A stretch of DNA of 64,000 nucleotides, taken from Charina bottae. Its lineage: Eukaryota > Chordata > Lepidosauria > Squamata > Charinaidae. Both the position numbers and the translations under genes were made by a program. The stretch covers positions 5,419,001 through 5,483,000 of the forward strand of contig JALMGJ010000020.1 of NCBI GenBank assembly GCA_023362775.1, in the 5' to 3' direction. Of this stretch, positions 10,754 to 23,079 are shown piece after piece. The stretch's first letter is position 1. Each line of letters begins with the position of its first letter. A model generated the notes under the pieces. That model did no database searches and was not told where the DNA came from. It worked only from the letters and a program-made list of their open reading frames with translations.

Positions 10754-10886
10754 CTGCAGAAGGGATGATATGCAGCCATTTATGCTCAAAAAATGGATGT
10801 TGGGGGCCAGGGCCAGATCAGTGTTTATCATGTAAACACTTCATCAGAGGGAAAACCTGTGTAAAGTCTTGTCACCTTTATGAAGG
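10754..10886 (+). CDS. ERBB4: ERBB4 exon 13: start of extracellular cysteine-rich domain IV
   Basis: The acceptor is a T-rich tract ending in TTTACAG and the donor is GTAAGT. The exon begins with the last two bases of a codon and then reads [24 protein letters not shown] and an end in HLYEG. The WGPGPDQC block and the cysteine spacing are the furin-like signature of ERBB receptors and fit ERBB4 best. The part encoded forms disulfide modules of domain IV, which tethers the receptor in its inactive state in this family. Differences from the mammalian protein (from memory), such as [10 protein letters not shown] for FSRGRICIESC, are ordinary divergence. It ends after two bases of a glycine codon, completed by exon 14. 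Confidence 0.97.
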
Positions 10887-11394
10887 GTAAGTCATTTTTC
10901 CCTGTAGGCTTTGTTTGTGTCTGTATGTCTGTGTGTGTTCATATAAATATGTTCATACTTTTGAAATTACTAATTTTAATGTTTTGGTGATAGATGTCTG
11001 GAAGAGCCATCTGTCATGCAACTACTGGTAATCATGATTTGTGCTAGTCAGAAGTGTCTTTTATGGGAGAATGATGCAGAATAACCTAGCTAAGACAATT
11101 CAATAGGCTGTGATTTGAAGAGTTACATATATGATTGTATGTAACTGGACTGGAGCATTGACTGGAGAGGATGGGTAAGCTCGGCCACAAGGCAAAACAA
11201 CTGGTCATTCAGTTGTTGAATGACCTTTGAAAGGGCAATAGAGACAGCAAGCTGGAACAAGGAAAAGTTGTGTCCAGTTGCCGTGTCTTTAATGGGAGAT
11301 TGAAAAGCAGCAACACTACGTAAAAGAGCTGACTGGTACTTTAGATAGGAAATGTTGTGCAACGGGGCAGAAGTTTGATATTTGCCAAAAGGGA

Positions 11395-11480
11395 TCCCAA
11401 ACAAAGTCCCATAGAAATGTAAGGGACCAGAGAGGTCATCTAGTTCAATCTCCTACTCGGTGCATGTTTCCTTGTTTGGG
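11395..11480 (-). mobile_element. CR1 LINE 3' end fragment
   Basis: CCATAGAAATGTAAGGGACC and GAGGTCATCTAGTTCAATCT match the antisense of the conserved CR1 3' terminal region. Confidence 0.65.
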
Positions 11481-11579
11481 GGATGAAACATATTACCTCA
11501 ACCCATTTCAATCCAGCTTTAAGCCTAGTTTGGGCCCACAAGAATTTTGGTCACCTTAGTAGACTAGGCTGGGAACTAG

Positions 11580-13160
11580 ACAGCCAGGACACAGTTCTGC
11601 AGGATCTTTAAGGAGCTTTTGGTACCATTGACTGTATGATATCCTTCTGGATAGACTTATAGGAACAGAACTTTTTTGACCTCTTGTGTAATGTCCTGTG
11701 GAATGCTACTGGGTTGAATTCCGTCTCCCTGCCCTTCCCCAAACATACACCAAGGAGTTTACTTACAGAGATTTACTTTGGGTGAAGTTACAAGCAAAGG
11801 CAGACAGGGCATGTGTGCAAGTGCACGCATGGAGCAACAAAGAACCAGTCCCTAGAGAGCTGGCTTGGAAAGAGTTCTAAACACCCAGAGTCCAAGTGGG
11901 GAAGCAGAAGCATAGTCAGGTCATGGTCCAGAAGTTCAAGAGTCCAAATGGGGGTTGTCAGCCAACCCATGTTCCAAAGAGCAGAGTTTCCACAGGCAAC
12001 AGGTTCAAGGGACAAATGCACAAGAGTTCTGGTAAGTGGAGCAGTTGTTCCCAATGAGGGAAACCAAGTAACAGTGCCGGTGAATCCAATCAGGGCTGGG
12101 AATGCCCTTGACATGCAAGGAGACATGCTGAATGCCATTGCTTAGCTCTATATTGCACATGGTGTGCTCTGGGGCTGGGCAGTCTTTTCAGTTCCAGTTC
12201 CTTATCGTTTGACAATTGCATGGCTGCTCCTGGTGATTGCCAGGTGGATCAACCTCAGGTGTCTGAATGCGTGAAGCTTCCTCAGGTTGAGATCCAACTG
12301 GTTCTCCCAGAGCAGGCTCTTCGGTGTCAGACGTCTCTGAGTCAAGAGATGGTCATTGCACTCCCCATGCTATTTAGCATTTGCATGGAACTGTTAATTG
12401 TGGGAAATAGTTGGGGTCTGAGGTTTCAGTGCCAACAATATACATTTCCCTCACATTCCAAGGAGACTGTCAAGCTCCTGAATCATTGCCAGGAGATGAT
12501 AATGTACTGGATGTGATCTATGAAATGAAACTAAATTCTGACATGACAGAAGTATTCTTGACCAGTAGACCTGATCCCAAACTTGGTATTCAACCTCTGT
12601 TGAATTGGGTAGCATTCCCCTTGAAAATACTGTTTTGCAGATTCTTCTTATTCCCTTTGTCCTTGAATTTTTAGCTATACAGTAGTTGGTGGCCATGGGT
12701 ACTTTTACCTAGCTGAGGCTGATTAACCAATGATGTCTAATTCTTGGGAATGTAGGTCTGGCCTGTTTTATTCCAACTGGATCATTGCAATGCACTCTAC
12801 ACAATGCCTTTGAAGAACATGTGGAAGCTAAAATTGGACCAGAATGCTGCAGCTCATTTGTCTATAAGAACTACATATATGTAGCTTTCAATTTCTTTCC
12901 AGTAGAATTGCAACTGCTGTTAGTGATCTCTGAGTTTAGGATTAGGTTATATGAAGACTTCTTCATGCCATTCAAGGCTGCTGATCTCTGAGGTCAACTT
13001 CAGAGCCCTCTTGTATGTTCCATTTGTATGGAATTAGAAAGAAGGCCTTTTCAATGTCTGCATTTAGGCACTGAAATTCTCTTTTCTTCTACCTATCTCA
13101 CTTCCTCATTGATAGTCTTACAGATATTGATAAGACCCTGCCTTTCTAGGAGGGTCTTAC
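11580..13160 (+). mobile_element. L2-like LINE remnants flanking an unclassified block
   Basis: 11580-11720 resembles the transcriptase block around TTGGTACCATTGACTGTATG ATATCCTTCTGG. 12745-13160 resembles the C-terminal block and 3' part (CAACTGGATCATTGCAATGC, TTGGACCAGAATGCTGCAGC). Between them, 11720-12700 is about 1 kb of unclassified sequence, perhaps a solo LTR or another insertion. Both LINE parts are full of stops. Confidence 0.5.
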
Positions 13161-13476
13161 TGTTTTTATCAGTTTCTGATTTTACCATTTCTTATTCTTC
13201 CTGATATACATGTATGTGTGGGTATTTTTTTTAAGGATCTGAAAATGCTGTACTTACCTGCCATTTTGGTGTAAGGGTTGGAAGAGAAAGAGTCTCTATC
13301 CAAAAGATACATAAAAGAAATCCAAATTAGTATCCGGTAATCAAAACCAATTTCTTTGAAAGAGTTTTCTTTTCAGAATCTGTAGTAAAAACCTTTTTAC
13401 AAAATTTTACTAGCTATAATTTTAGCTGGCATTCCTTCAGATATATAAGAACAGCTCTGCAAACAATAAAAGCCAA

Positions 13477-14103
13477 TTATTGCAGAATAGAATTCCAAAC
13501 AATCTTAATCTTATGCTTCATAATTGTCCTCCTTGGTTTTTCCTTTCTACCTCTGGTTCTCCATAAGCCAGGCACTCGTAGGTGCACCGTGGTGGCCACT
13601 CTCTTGCTGGCGGGGAGACAGGACGGGTGAATGACGAGCCATGCATTCTTATAGTTCTTAAAAACTCTAAAGCGGCATTCCTTTCTGTCTTTCCCCACCT
13701 GGGGGATATGGAGTGCCTTACCTTTAATAACATCTTTAATAACATCTATACATTGCAAAAGGCTACAGAGTAGAGATATTACTGTGTGGTGCAAGTCAGC
13801 TAATAGGAAATTCTCCGTGGTTTTTAGGAGTGAGGACAAAAGTGCACATCTCTGCCTAACAGCTACATAGCAAGGAGTCTGCAGATGGGGACCATGTACT
13901 GTATAGGTGAAATCAGAAAGACCTGCTCTATAGGCAAGGACTGTAGTGCTGTGGTCCCTGGGAGGAACCAGAAAGTAAAGAAGGGTAAAACCCACTTCCT
14001 CTATTCTGAGGGCAGAAGGGCCACAGACTGAGTAATCTGTAAAACCTTTATTTAACCTGAAGCTGACAGAAACAGTAACTTTACCAATTTGGAAACAAGT
14101 CAT
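13477..14103 (-). other. Unassigned 208-codon open frame in intron 13
   Basis: This is the longest open frame in the window not explained by ERBB4 or a recognised transposon. The protein starts MTCFQIGKVTVSVSFRL, has a middle HTVISLLCSLLQCIDVIKDV and a basic end RGRKEKPRRTIMKHKIK. I see no signal peptide, zinc finger or catalytic motif. The DNA contains a local duplication AATAACATCT (about 13726-13748). No acceptor/donor arrangement or poly(A) signal pattern makes it a convincing gene. A remnant of an unrecognised retroelement is the most economical reading. Confidence 0.25.
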
Positions 14104-16459
14104 ATATACTCCAAGAAAGCCATGCTGACAAAATCCCAGGTTGAAGTTAAATTACAGCATGACATTTTGTGCAACCATTGCACAAAGAACAAATTGTACT
14201 TTTGTTGAGAATTTTCCTGTTCCAATAAAATAATATAATCAGTATCAGCGTCATAACTAATGAAGTTCACAATAATTCCAAACAAACATCCACTGCTTCT
14301 CTCATATACCTTTTCTTCATTTCTGAAGAATAATTGGAAGCAGGGATTTTGGTGATGCCATTATTAAACAATTGAGCATTGGAAATCCTTGCCAATCTAC
14401 ATCAAACCTTGCAGAGAATTATCCATACTCATACCCTGCCTAGAGACAAGGTGGCTAAAGTCCATTGATGATCATGGACAAAAGTAGATAGCCCCCAATT
14501 ATATACCATCTGCCCTACAGCTTTTAAAGCCAAGGCTGTCTGTCAAATGGAGCTGTCAGACCTGTTTCTAGAAAGATTTTAGAGCATTGGAAATGATTCA
14601 GTCAAATGTTTTAAGAACTGCATTTCATGTCCCTGAAATCAGCTATGGCTTCCTTTGAGTATGAGCTTCTCATCTTAATTTTTGACTTAAGTAAATCCTT
14701 TTGACTGTGTCCCTGCTATTCTTGAAATATTTTCCTCTACCTTCATCCTGGAGGAAATGTATTGGAAATGATACTCAAAACTGAGGATTCTCAGAGCAAT
14801 CTGAGAACAGCCTTGGGTTTTGAAAGGGCTATAGCTAAAGTGAGGCAGCAAGTGTTGGATACAGACCACCAAAAAGACTTTAGTATAATCCTTAACGTCT
14901 TCTTGAAAGGATCGAGCAGAGGGATCTGACAACCCTTTCTTTAAAGATGCCTGTGGATGGCATGAAAGATCATTCTCCTTAGTCAAGGGAAATTCAGCAA
15001 CATACCCAGATCAGAATAGATTTGTCCATGTAAAGTTGAGGGAAAAGAGACATCTAGGTCTTAATTACTGTGCTGCTCCTTTTATATGGACTTCCAGTTT
15101 GACCTAATAATACCCTTTCTAGTCAGATGTAATAGTAAAATAGAGAATCATTAGGAAGTCCATCTATTATCAGATCAATCCTCAATTAATACACTGAAGA
15201 TTACTAAATTCTGTTCTGTCACCACCTCCATATGTGGTCAAATGTGAAATATGTGAGTAATAATTTTAGTAATGTAATCTTGATTTCTTTGCCAATACTA
15301 GGATATTAATGTACGATACTGTTTTTAATCCCTGTTGTGCTGAACTTTAATCTTATGTAAGTTGGTCTATGGCTCTTTATAAAAACTAATATATACTAAA
15401 TGGTCTCCCCACCGTAACAAATTACTTCAGTTGGGAAGGCACCAGACCCGAAAGTTGTTATATTACCTGATCTTTCTATAATGTTGGATTTCTGAGGTCG
15501 AGAAAATGTTGGGCTATGATGTTAGACCCCTGCCTAGAACTGATTATAGTTCCCATTTCACCAGCAGACTCAGTGGGACAAGTAGCAGGAACTCTAGCAT
15601 CTCAACAGTCTGATTCTTTTCATCCGATTGTCTTTAACAACTAGACAGCTAATAGACCACTCCAGCTCCAAATGCTGAGTCAGAAGGTTATATGCACGCC
15701 TGGTGTTCTGCACAACCTCTGCAATTATTCCCAGGATGAAAGAACAGGAAATGATCATCCAAGTGCTGTTCCCACTAATAACACCACTTTAACAGTGATA
15801 ACTGTTTTAGCTTCCAAATATATGATTTATACTGCTTCAGCTTCCTCATTATTTCTGTGCAAGCAGCATTTTAAAATGATTTTTTTTCTTTCTTTCACGA
15901 AGGAATAACTTGTTAGAGTCTTTCAAGTGTATGAAGAAAGTCATCAGAGATGTAGTTCCATGAGATAGAAGAAACCGTAGTGGTTGAAATTAGATCAGAG
16001 ATGTATGAAATATGTCCCTTTATTTCGATAGATGTCTATGAAGGTTCTCAGTCATCCAGGTGGAATTGTCTGTAGCTTGAATCATGATTCGATAGATGTG
16101 TTTTTCCATCTCCAGAATATTGCATGTTTGTATAAACAGCATCAAGTATTTTAGTATCCTTGTTTGTAGAAACAGTGAGTAAAACTCAGCAGTGCATTCA
16201 CATGCAGATTGTATACACTGTTTTCTATAAAATATATATCCCCATTCTGAAACTCTTGGTTAACTTGTGCAAGCATTTGCATGTTCATCCAGGATTTGAG
16301 GGTGGGGGATGGGGAAGTAATTTGAAATTTATCAAAGAGAAGGTGTAGTTGGTGGGATAAGCACCTTTGCTAGCAGAAGAAGAATAATGTCAGAAACTGA
16401 AGTCGCTCCATGATTCTGTGAACCTTCTAATATTTCTAAATTGCTTATTATTTCCCCAG
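14104..16459. other. Intron 13, unrecognised DNA
   Basis: No exon was recognised before the exon 14 acceptor. Several short open frames (for example 14687-14986 minus) look like chance or decayed repeat sequence; no family could be assigned. Confidence 0.4.
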
Positions 16460-16553
16460 GGAATACAGAGAGTTTGCAAATGGTTCAGTTTGTGTGGAAT
16501 GTGATCCGCAGTGTGAGAAGATGGATGGAAACAGAGTTACTTGTAGGGGGCCT
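16460..16553 (+). CDS. ERBB4: ERBB4 exon 14: cysteine-rich domain IV, middle part
   Basis: The acceptor is TTTCCCCAG and the donor is GTAAGT, giving 94 bp. The first base completes a glycine codon, then the frame reads [18 protein letters not shown] and continues through [13 protein letters not shown], ending on a complete proline codon. [18 protein letters not shown] and the final CxGP match ERBB4. The last third ([11 protein letters not shown]) differs more from mammalian ERBB4 (MEDGLLTCHGP, from memory) than its surroundings do. The next intron is only 554 bp long. Confidence 0.96.
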
Positions 16554-16719
16554 GTAAGTACAATCCAGATGCAGCAAGATTACGGTATGGAAATAACTAG
16601 TATACACATTCTTAGTATTCCATATTCTATATTACTACGTAAAAATTGCTAGTTGCAAATTGCAAAATATAAGCTTGTTGTTATAGAAGACAGATCTGTT
16701 TTTTTCTTTTATCCTTTCT

Positions 16720-16985
16720 TCCTTTGTAAATTTTTTAATGTTATTTATTTGGTAGGTTCATATCAGTCCCTTTCTTCCATGAGCTCAAGGCAACGTACAA
16801 TGCACTTTTTCCTCTTAATTTTCCCTACAATTACAATCTTGTGAGTTAGGTTAGGCTGAGAGAAGATGACTGTCCCCAAGTCACCGCGTAAACTAATTTG
16901 GCTCAGTGTGGATTTGAACCTGGGTGTCTCTGGTCCTAGTTCTAATCTTAGTGGCTATGCTGTGCTGGAGCTACGCATGTTCCCA
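16720..16985 (-). mobile_element. MIR-like SINE, degraded
   Basis: TTGTGAGTTAGGTTAGGCTG AGAG, ATGACTGTCCCCAAGTCACC and TGGATTTGAACCTGGGTGTC are the antisense of the internal core and tRNA-like head of a MIR-type SINE. It fills about half of the 554-bp intron between exons 14 and 15. Confidence 0.75.
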
Positions 16986-17107
16986 TGCAATGTGAGTAGT
17001 GCAGCCTGCATCAAATATTACACCTATTTGATGTCGCTCAGTCGCTCTTGGGGATCTCCAAACTGAGATAGAGATGTGGACATTCTATGGTTTTTCTTTC
17101 TATGTAG

Positions 17108-17262
17108 GGACCAGATCATTGTACCAAATGCTTCCATTTTAAAGATGGCCCCAACTGTGTTGAAAAATGCCCTGATGGTGTACAAGGGACAAACAGCTTC
17201 ATATTCAAGTATGCTGATGAGGATCGTGAATGTCATTCTTGTCACCCAAACTGTACCCAAGG
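17108..17262 (+). CDS. ERBB4: ERBB4 exon 15: end of cysteine-rich domain IV
   Basis: The acceptor is TATGTAG and the donor is GTAAGC, giving 155 bp. The exon reads [20 protein letters not shown], then [19 protein letters not shown] and [12 protein letters not shown], and ends after two bases of a glycine codon. Paired CxxC modules, the KDGPNC turn and the NSFIFKYAD segment are characteristic of ERBB4 domain IV, close to the membrane. The split glycine codon can be completed by either alternative juxtamembrane exon, both of which begin with a single G followed by a cysteine codon. Confidence 0.97.
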
Positions 17263-18309
17263 GTAAGCTTATATTTACAAATGTTACAAAAATCATTGCT
17301 ATATGTGATATTCTAAATTCATTTTGCTGCACCACTTAATCCCTGATGAATAAAGTGATTTGTCTAGAACCCTGTATACAGATTGCATTTTTAGCCCCAA
17401 GTCTTTCAGTATGTCTCTCTTGATGGCACAAGCTAAGATGATGATGATGATGGACCAATAACCTCATTACAATACTCTCTCAGGATCTGAGTTACCACAC
17501 TCTTAACAGCCTCTTTTTTCTCTTTTGCCCAAATGGGGAAAATGGGCAATAAAAAAAGCAAAGAGCACCTGCACTAAAAGAACAAAAGTAAAATTATGTC
17601 TGTATATATAATACTGCATATAGAGAGCATGAGAGGCTGTGTGTGAGCAAGCATGTTTATACGTATGTTTTAGTGTGTGTTTGCCTCAACGTATGAGAAT
17701 GCAGCCCTCCCCTTACTGTTCTAATCCTTTTTGTGTTTGGCTGGGAGATATGAAGGTGAGGTAGACCTGCCTTCGCTAGGATGATAGTGCCACTTTCCAT
17801 GCGACTGTAATGAAGAAGATTCTTAGATTGCATGAAGAGTTGTATTCATGTTTGCCACCCTTCAGACCTCTGGCTGAATGCATGGAGGATAGCTAGGGTA
17901 AAGGTGTTCTCTTTACAAGAACTTCAGGTGCTTCACATGTGAAGGTGAGGGTTACAGTTGATCTCTTACCTCTCTGTATCTGTGTAATGTATGCACAAAT
18001 GATGATAATTTTTTAATAGAATAGAGGATTTTAAAGAGGTAAATGGACTGAATCCCTGTTTTTGCTTATGTTATTATACAGTACAATGCAATGCAAACCA
18101 GGCCTAATTCAGTGTGGCACCAAAGGAAGTCAGCTGGAGCAGGGATACCTTCTCTCCCATCCTATCTCCCTTTGCAGTCCAAACCTCAAGATTTGGAGGC
18201 TGGGGTTAGTGTTAAGAGGGAGGGAAAATTGCCCTCCTCTTTTTGCTAATACTGGCAAAACCTCTTAATTGTATTCCACACATCAGCTATAATAATACGT
18301 AGAAATTCA
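17263..18309. other. Start of intron 15, unrecognised DNA
   Basis: Only a short (GAT)n run near 17440 stands out. No repeat family or coding sequence was recognised. Confidence 0.4.
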
Positions 18310-20020
18310 GCAGTAAAAAATAGAAGCTCAAAGTTGGAAGGAACCATTAAAACCATTTCTAGTACTCAAATAGTCTTTGTTGCCCTTCTCTGAATTGGAT
18401 TCAGAAGGATTTCTATGAATCTTTCTTACAGGGTGGTGCCAGTCCTGGATATAATACTTAAGATGGGGTCTGATCAAAGCAGAATAGAGTGGAATGATTT
18501 CCCACGAATGGGAAACTATATTTCTGTTAATGCAGCCTAAAATAAATTTGTGTTCTTTGCAGCCACGTCATAGTTCTGGCTCCTATTAAATTTGCAATCA
18601 AGTGTTATTCCAATATCTTTTTAACAAGTACCCCCAATCCAATAGTTGAGCATTTGATTTTTGTTTCATAAGTGAAGAACTTTGTACTTATCCCTGTTAA
18701 ATTTAATTCTGTTACCATCAGCCCCGTTTTCCAATCTGTCATCTACCCAGATCCACCAGTATCTGTATTATGTACAGATTTGATAAGCATTCCCTCCACC
18801 TCTTCGTCCAAATCATTAATGAAAATGTTGAATAGTAGATGAACCAGGACTGATCATTGTGGCACCCCATTCACTCTTTCCAATTTGATGAGGAATTAAC
18901 AATGAACATTCCATGAGTACAATTTTCAAGCCAGCTTTTAATTCACTTAGTTGTGATGTCATCCAATCCACAATGAATAATAAACATGTCATGGAGTACT
19001 TTGTCAGATATTTTGCTGAAGTCCTGAGCGGTCCCAGTCTCAATGCTGCCCAGGGGCAAGTTAAATCGCCAAGGACCATAAGCTTTGGAGCAGCAGCAGC
19101 AGCAGCCCTACTTGCTACCTTGACAAATTGACGAATTCATGCAAAACTCTTGTAATTACTACATTGTGTTCAAGCTGCTTCCATACTGGTCTTTTTATTA
19201 TCCGCTCCAGAATCTTCCCAAGTCTGGATACCATACTGACTGGGTCTGTAGTTTGCTTAATCTTCCTTTATCACTTTTTGAAGTTAGGGACAACATTTGC
19301 TCTCCTCCAGTCATCTGGCAGTTTGTCAGTTCTCCAGAACTATTTGGGGAAAATATACAAGGGTATGGTCACACCATCAGCCAGTTCTTTCAGTACTTTA
19401 GGATGCAACCCATCTGGTCCTGAACCAATTCAAAGTAAAGATAGGGTATCTGACCATGGTTAAAAGTCTCAAGGTTCAATGCTGCCCTTTCATCCTACTC
19501 TTCACAGTTTCCTTTCCCCTTGGTTTGTTAGACAAGATTGAAATAAAGTAAGAGTTGAGTATCTCTGCCTTTCCTGATATATCTACCGTATTAGCATTTT
19601 GCCACTTTCGTTGAGCAGCTGATATACTGATTCTTTTCTTTTCCTTTTATTTTGAACAAATCCCCCAAAGCCCTTTTTGCCATTGTTTTCCTGACATCAG
19701 CGCTACAGTGTCAGGTGATCAGCCTGTGGTCTTCCATCACAACCTGGCACCGCTTCCTTTTCCTATATGTGGATTTCAGATCTTTATTAAGTTTTTTATT
19801 TAGCCACACTGGCTTTGCTTTCCTTCATTTTTTTCTGTTCACTAGAATTATTTTCAATTCTGCTTTTAATATCTTCTTTGTAAGAGGTATATTTTCCAAA
19901 AAGCTTGAACTTTCTTTAGGAATTTTCATCAATCCTCTTCTTTTTAACTTCTCCTACCATGGGATCCTACTTACAGTACATTGCTCTGTGTTTTTTAACC
20001 CTCATCCTTTTTTAAAGTTC
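18310..20020 (-). mobile_element. CR1 LINE, 3' half, decayed
   Basis: The left edge (AAGTTGGAAGGAACCATTAA) is the antisense CR1 3' end. Further in, the minus strand retains the transcriptase phrase AACATTTTCATTAATGATTT (FINDL) after the GVP-like region (18830-18870), and the complement of the region before the palm domain near 19250-19410. Many stops and indels are present. A (CAG)6 run lies near 19090. The right edge is uncertain and could extend to about 20560. Confidence 0.75.
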
Positions 20021-21805
20021 AAGATACATGTTTGAATATCTTCAGTTTTAGTTTCTCTTAACATTAAGAACTCCAGTATTACATCATCACCTTCCCCCAA
20101 TCTTCCTGCTATTTCCACATTCTCAGCTAATTCTAATTCCTCGGGAAGTCTAATTAGTGTTGGTTAGAATGGCTTTATAAAGACAATGAAATATCTATAC
20201 CTCTATTATTTTTTCCTTCTTCGGCTATAGCACCATATTAATTGAATAAAGTGTCACCAAAATAGAAAACCATTATATCTGTCAACCAACATAATCTGCA
20301 AAGGTTTTGCTTTTGGGCATCTGTGATTACATTTCTGCTTCAGTTCTTATGACACATGACTTGTGTTTAACACTTCTCTCCTAAATCTATTAAAATGGCT
20401 CTTGTTTTCTGTGAATGCCCCTTGTGTGGAAGTGTTCCCAATGCTTCTTACGATGAAAGTTGGCACAGATACAGGATCTCATTCATATTTATTTGAGATC
20501 CTTCTCCTTGATTCTGATTACCATGTTTTGGCATTAACGTTCACAGAGCAGATGTCATGAGACACTATTTAAAACAAAGTACCCTTTTCCAGAAGACTTC
20601 AATGGAATACATTTCAAAGGATAATGCTGATGCTTGAAGAACCAAGCCCTTTTGTAAGAGTACTTTCTGAATGAATCATTTTTTTAAAAAGCTACTAGAC
20701 TTGCTGAATTTGATCCAGGTATCAGCCAAATGTGTTGATTAGAAAATCCTGCACAAATAATTCAGTCAGTGTTAGTGCCATGCTTAGAAGTGTGCTTTGA
20801 TTTCAGTGGAAGTCAGAACCTTTCTAAAACAGTCCTGAAAATAACCTGCAAGTTCTGACTATTGTGAATTCTTTTTCAAACTACAGGTCAAGAAAGCTAG
20901 AGGGGATTGTATAGTCTCTTGTGGTCTCTGGAAGCTTTTTTTCTTTGTAAACACCCTTGTCCTTTGTAAACATTTTTCTTAGTTGGGAATCCTCCTTTCT
21001 TTAGGGAACCTTAAGCACTAAGCAAAAACAAAAAGTTATCAAGGAAAGAAAACCAGTAACCTGATTTCTACCTCACCACACATCCTACAACGTTCTCAAC
21101 CATCAGAACCTGTTCTGCCATGACATAAAAATAACGTCTTCTTCAAATCAAGTTCGACTCCTGGTGATTTCACGGACGTGTCCGTGCCGTTATCTTGGCA
21201 ACAGTACAGAACATATAGCCAGGCTCTAGAGAAGAGCATTTTCAAATGCAAAGAAGAGTTTTTCTCATTACAATAAGTGAAGCTTGGCATTGCAGCAGCT
21301 GAAGTCTGAACATTTAATATGGGCCACTTGAGTTACTTTGCAATGAGACTGTTGGGCAATCTCTAACCAAAACCAAGAGACAACCAACAAATTAATTCTG
21401 TAAAATAATAATTCACAAGAGGCTTTTACTGTTTTGCTGCTAAAATTAAAGCAGTAAATAATTCAATAAAGTGTTGATGTCAACAGCTGTTGCCATTCAA
21501 AATGAGACCTTTTGCTGGTTTTGCAGATCTAATTGCAACAGAGCTTTTAGGGAAATGAAACTAAGATTGCAAAGACATCCCAGAATTTGTGGTAGAGGTA
21601 TCTTCTATTTGGCCCTTTAAAATCTGGGTTATATAGCTAAAAAAATGGGATTACTATTGGGAAGAAGAAAAGACATTTCAGAGGGGCTTAATAATGGAAG
21701 ATAATTTGTATAGCTCAGATTAAATACTGCATTGAACAGAGCCTCATGGAAACTTTACTTATACAGTTTGAAATCTAAGGTCCTAAAATAATATTAGTTG
21801 TCTTC
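20021..21805. other. Intron 15, unrecognised DNA with a SINE scrap
   Basis: Near 21125-21215, AAGTTCGACTCCTGGTGATT resembles the antisense 3' part of the chimeric SINE found at 29.7 kb. The rest is AT-rich and unassigned. Confidence 0.4.
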
Positions 21806-22046
21806 TTTAACAATCAGTACATAGACATATACTAAGTAAAGAATTTTTTCCCTTCCTATTATGACAGAAGGGTGCAAAAAATCCCAATTGTTACATTTCT
21901 ATATTTCCAGATGTTTTTAAAGGTTCATTTAAAAACAGCTGGAAATATAGAAATGTAACAATCGGAATTTTTTGCACCCTTCTGTCATCATAATAGGAGG
22001 GGAAAAAATCCTTTACTTAGTATATGTCTATGTATTGATTGTTAAA
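21806..22046. repeat. 241-bp long hairpin (inverted repeat with 6-nt loop)
   Basis: The left arm 21806-21921 and right arm 21928-22046 are inverted copies that I align by eye with about seven mismatches and one 3-nt insertion, around the loop GGTTCA. Both arms contain AGAAATGTAACAAT or its complement and TTTTTTGCACCCTTCTGTCA or its complement. No tRNA-like or LINE sequence is evident within. Confidence 0.95.
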
Positions 22047-23079
22047 AATAGAGGTAGGGGCAATAAAAATATTGGCTTAAACCCATTGGTGAGTTTGAAT
22101 TCAGCTCCTACAGTTCAGGTGGACAAGGAAGAAAATTGTTCCAGGCAAATATCTTATTTATCAGTACATCATCCCATGCAGCTTTCTGCCGAAATTTCTG
22201 GAGGCTGTGGTGAATTAAATGAATGCACCTGGGCAATGATGCATATATATGGAACCAAGTCTCTGATGTTTCTCCTACAGACCTTTTATTTCGATAGCCC
22301 TTCCTAATAAAATTACACCTACATTGTATCAATCTGTCATTCAGTGATGATGGGGGACTTTAAGTAGTCATAATGAGTTTCTGTGATATTGGGATTTTTT
22401 GCCTTATTCCTCTCCCTGCCAAGACTGTCAGGCTTTTAGTGATCTATGCCCTGAATAAAGTAATTTACCTCCTCCTTTTTATTTTCTAATTTATAATTCT
22501 CCTTCTTCATGACTTTTTTTTTTAAAAAAATGGAAGCAGTGACTGACATGGGATGTCTGGCTTGATTCAAAATAGGTATGGTGGTTAAAAAATCAAAATG
22601 CTTCTCTATATAATTTTTAATTCTCTGTGGTAGCTTGACTACTGGAATGAAATTGGTATTAAAAAGAACCCTGTTCGGAAAGTGCAGAGTGCCACTGCCA
22701 TATCCTTCCTTGTCAGCCCAGTAAAGAGATCTCCAAGTAGATATTTGACCTATAAACACGGACTGGTAGGCTCAGTACCAGAACCCTGAATACTCAAGAC
22801 ATCGATACTTAGGATGCTAGGATTCCCTGAAAACTAAGCTGAAAACCCTTTCTTTCATCAGGGCATTTTAGATTTCAAGAGAGGGGAAGAAATTTCTGGC
22901 GATAGTTTTGTGCTGAATGTGATGATGAAGAGGGATTCATATTTCATCTCGTGCACCATGAGGCTCTCCCATTCTCGATGTTGTCTCTGTCCAGAATGCT
23001 TATAAAAAACAATTGTATGCCAAAAGTAAAAATAAGAATTTTGTCTGGAGATATCAAAAGAATGAGAATTCTGTCCAGT
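22047..23079. other. Intron 15, unrecognised DNA
   Basis: No exon or assigned repeat. Minus-strand frames at 22436-22759 and 22858-23139 have no recognisable domain. Confidence 0.35.
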
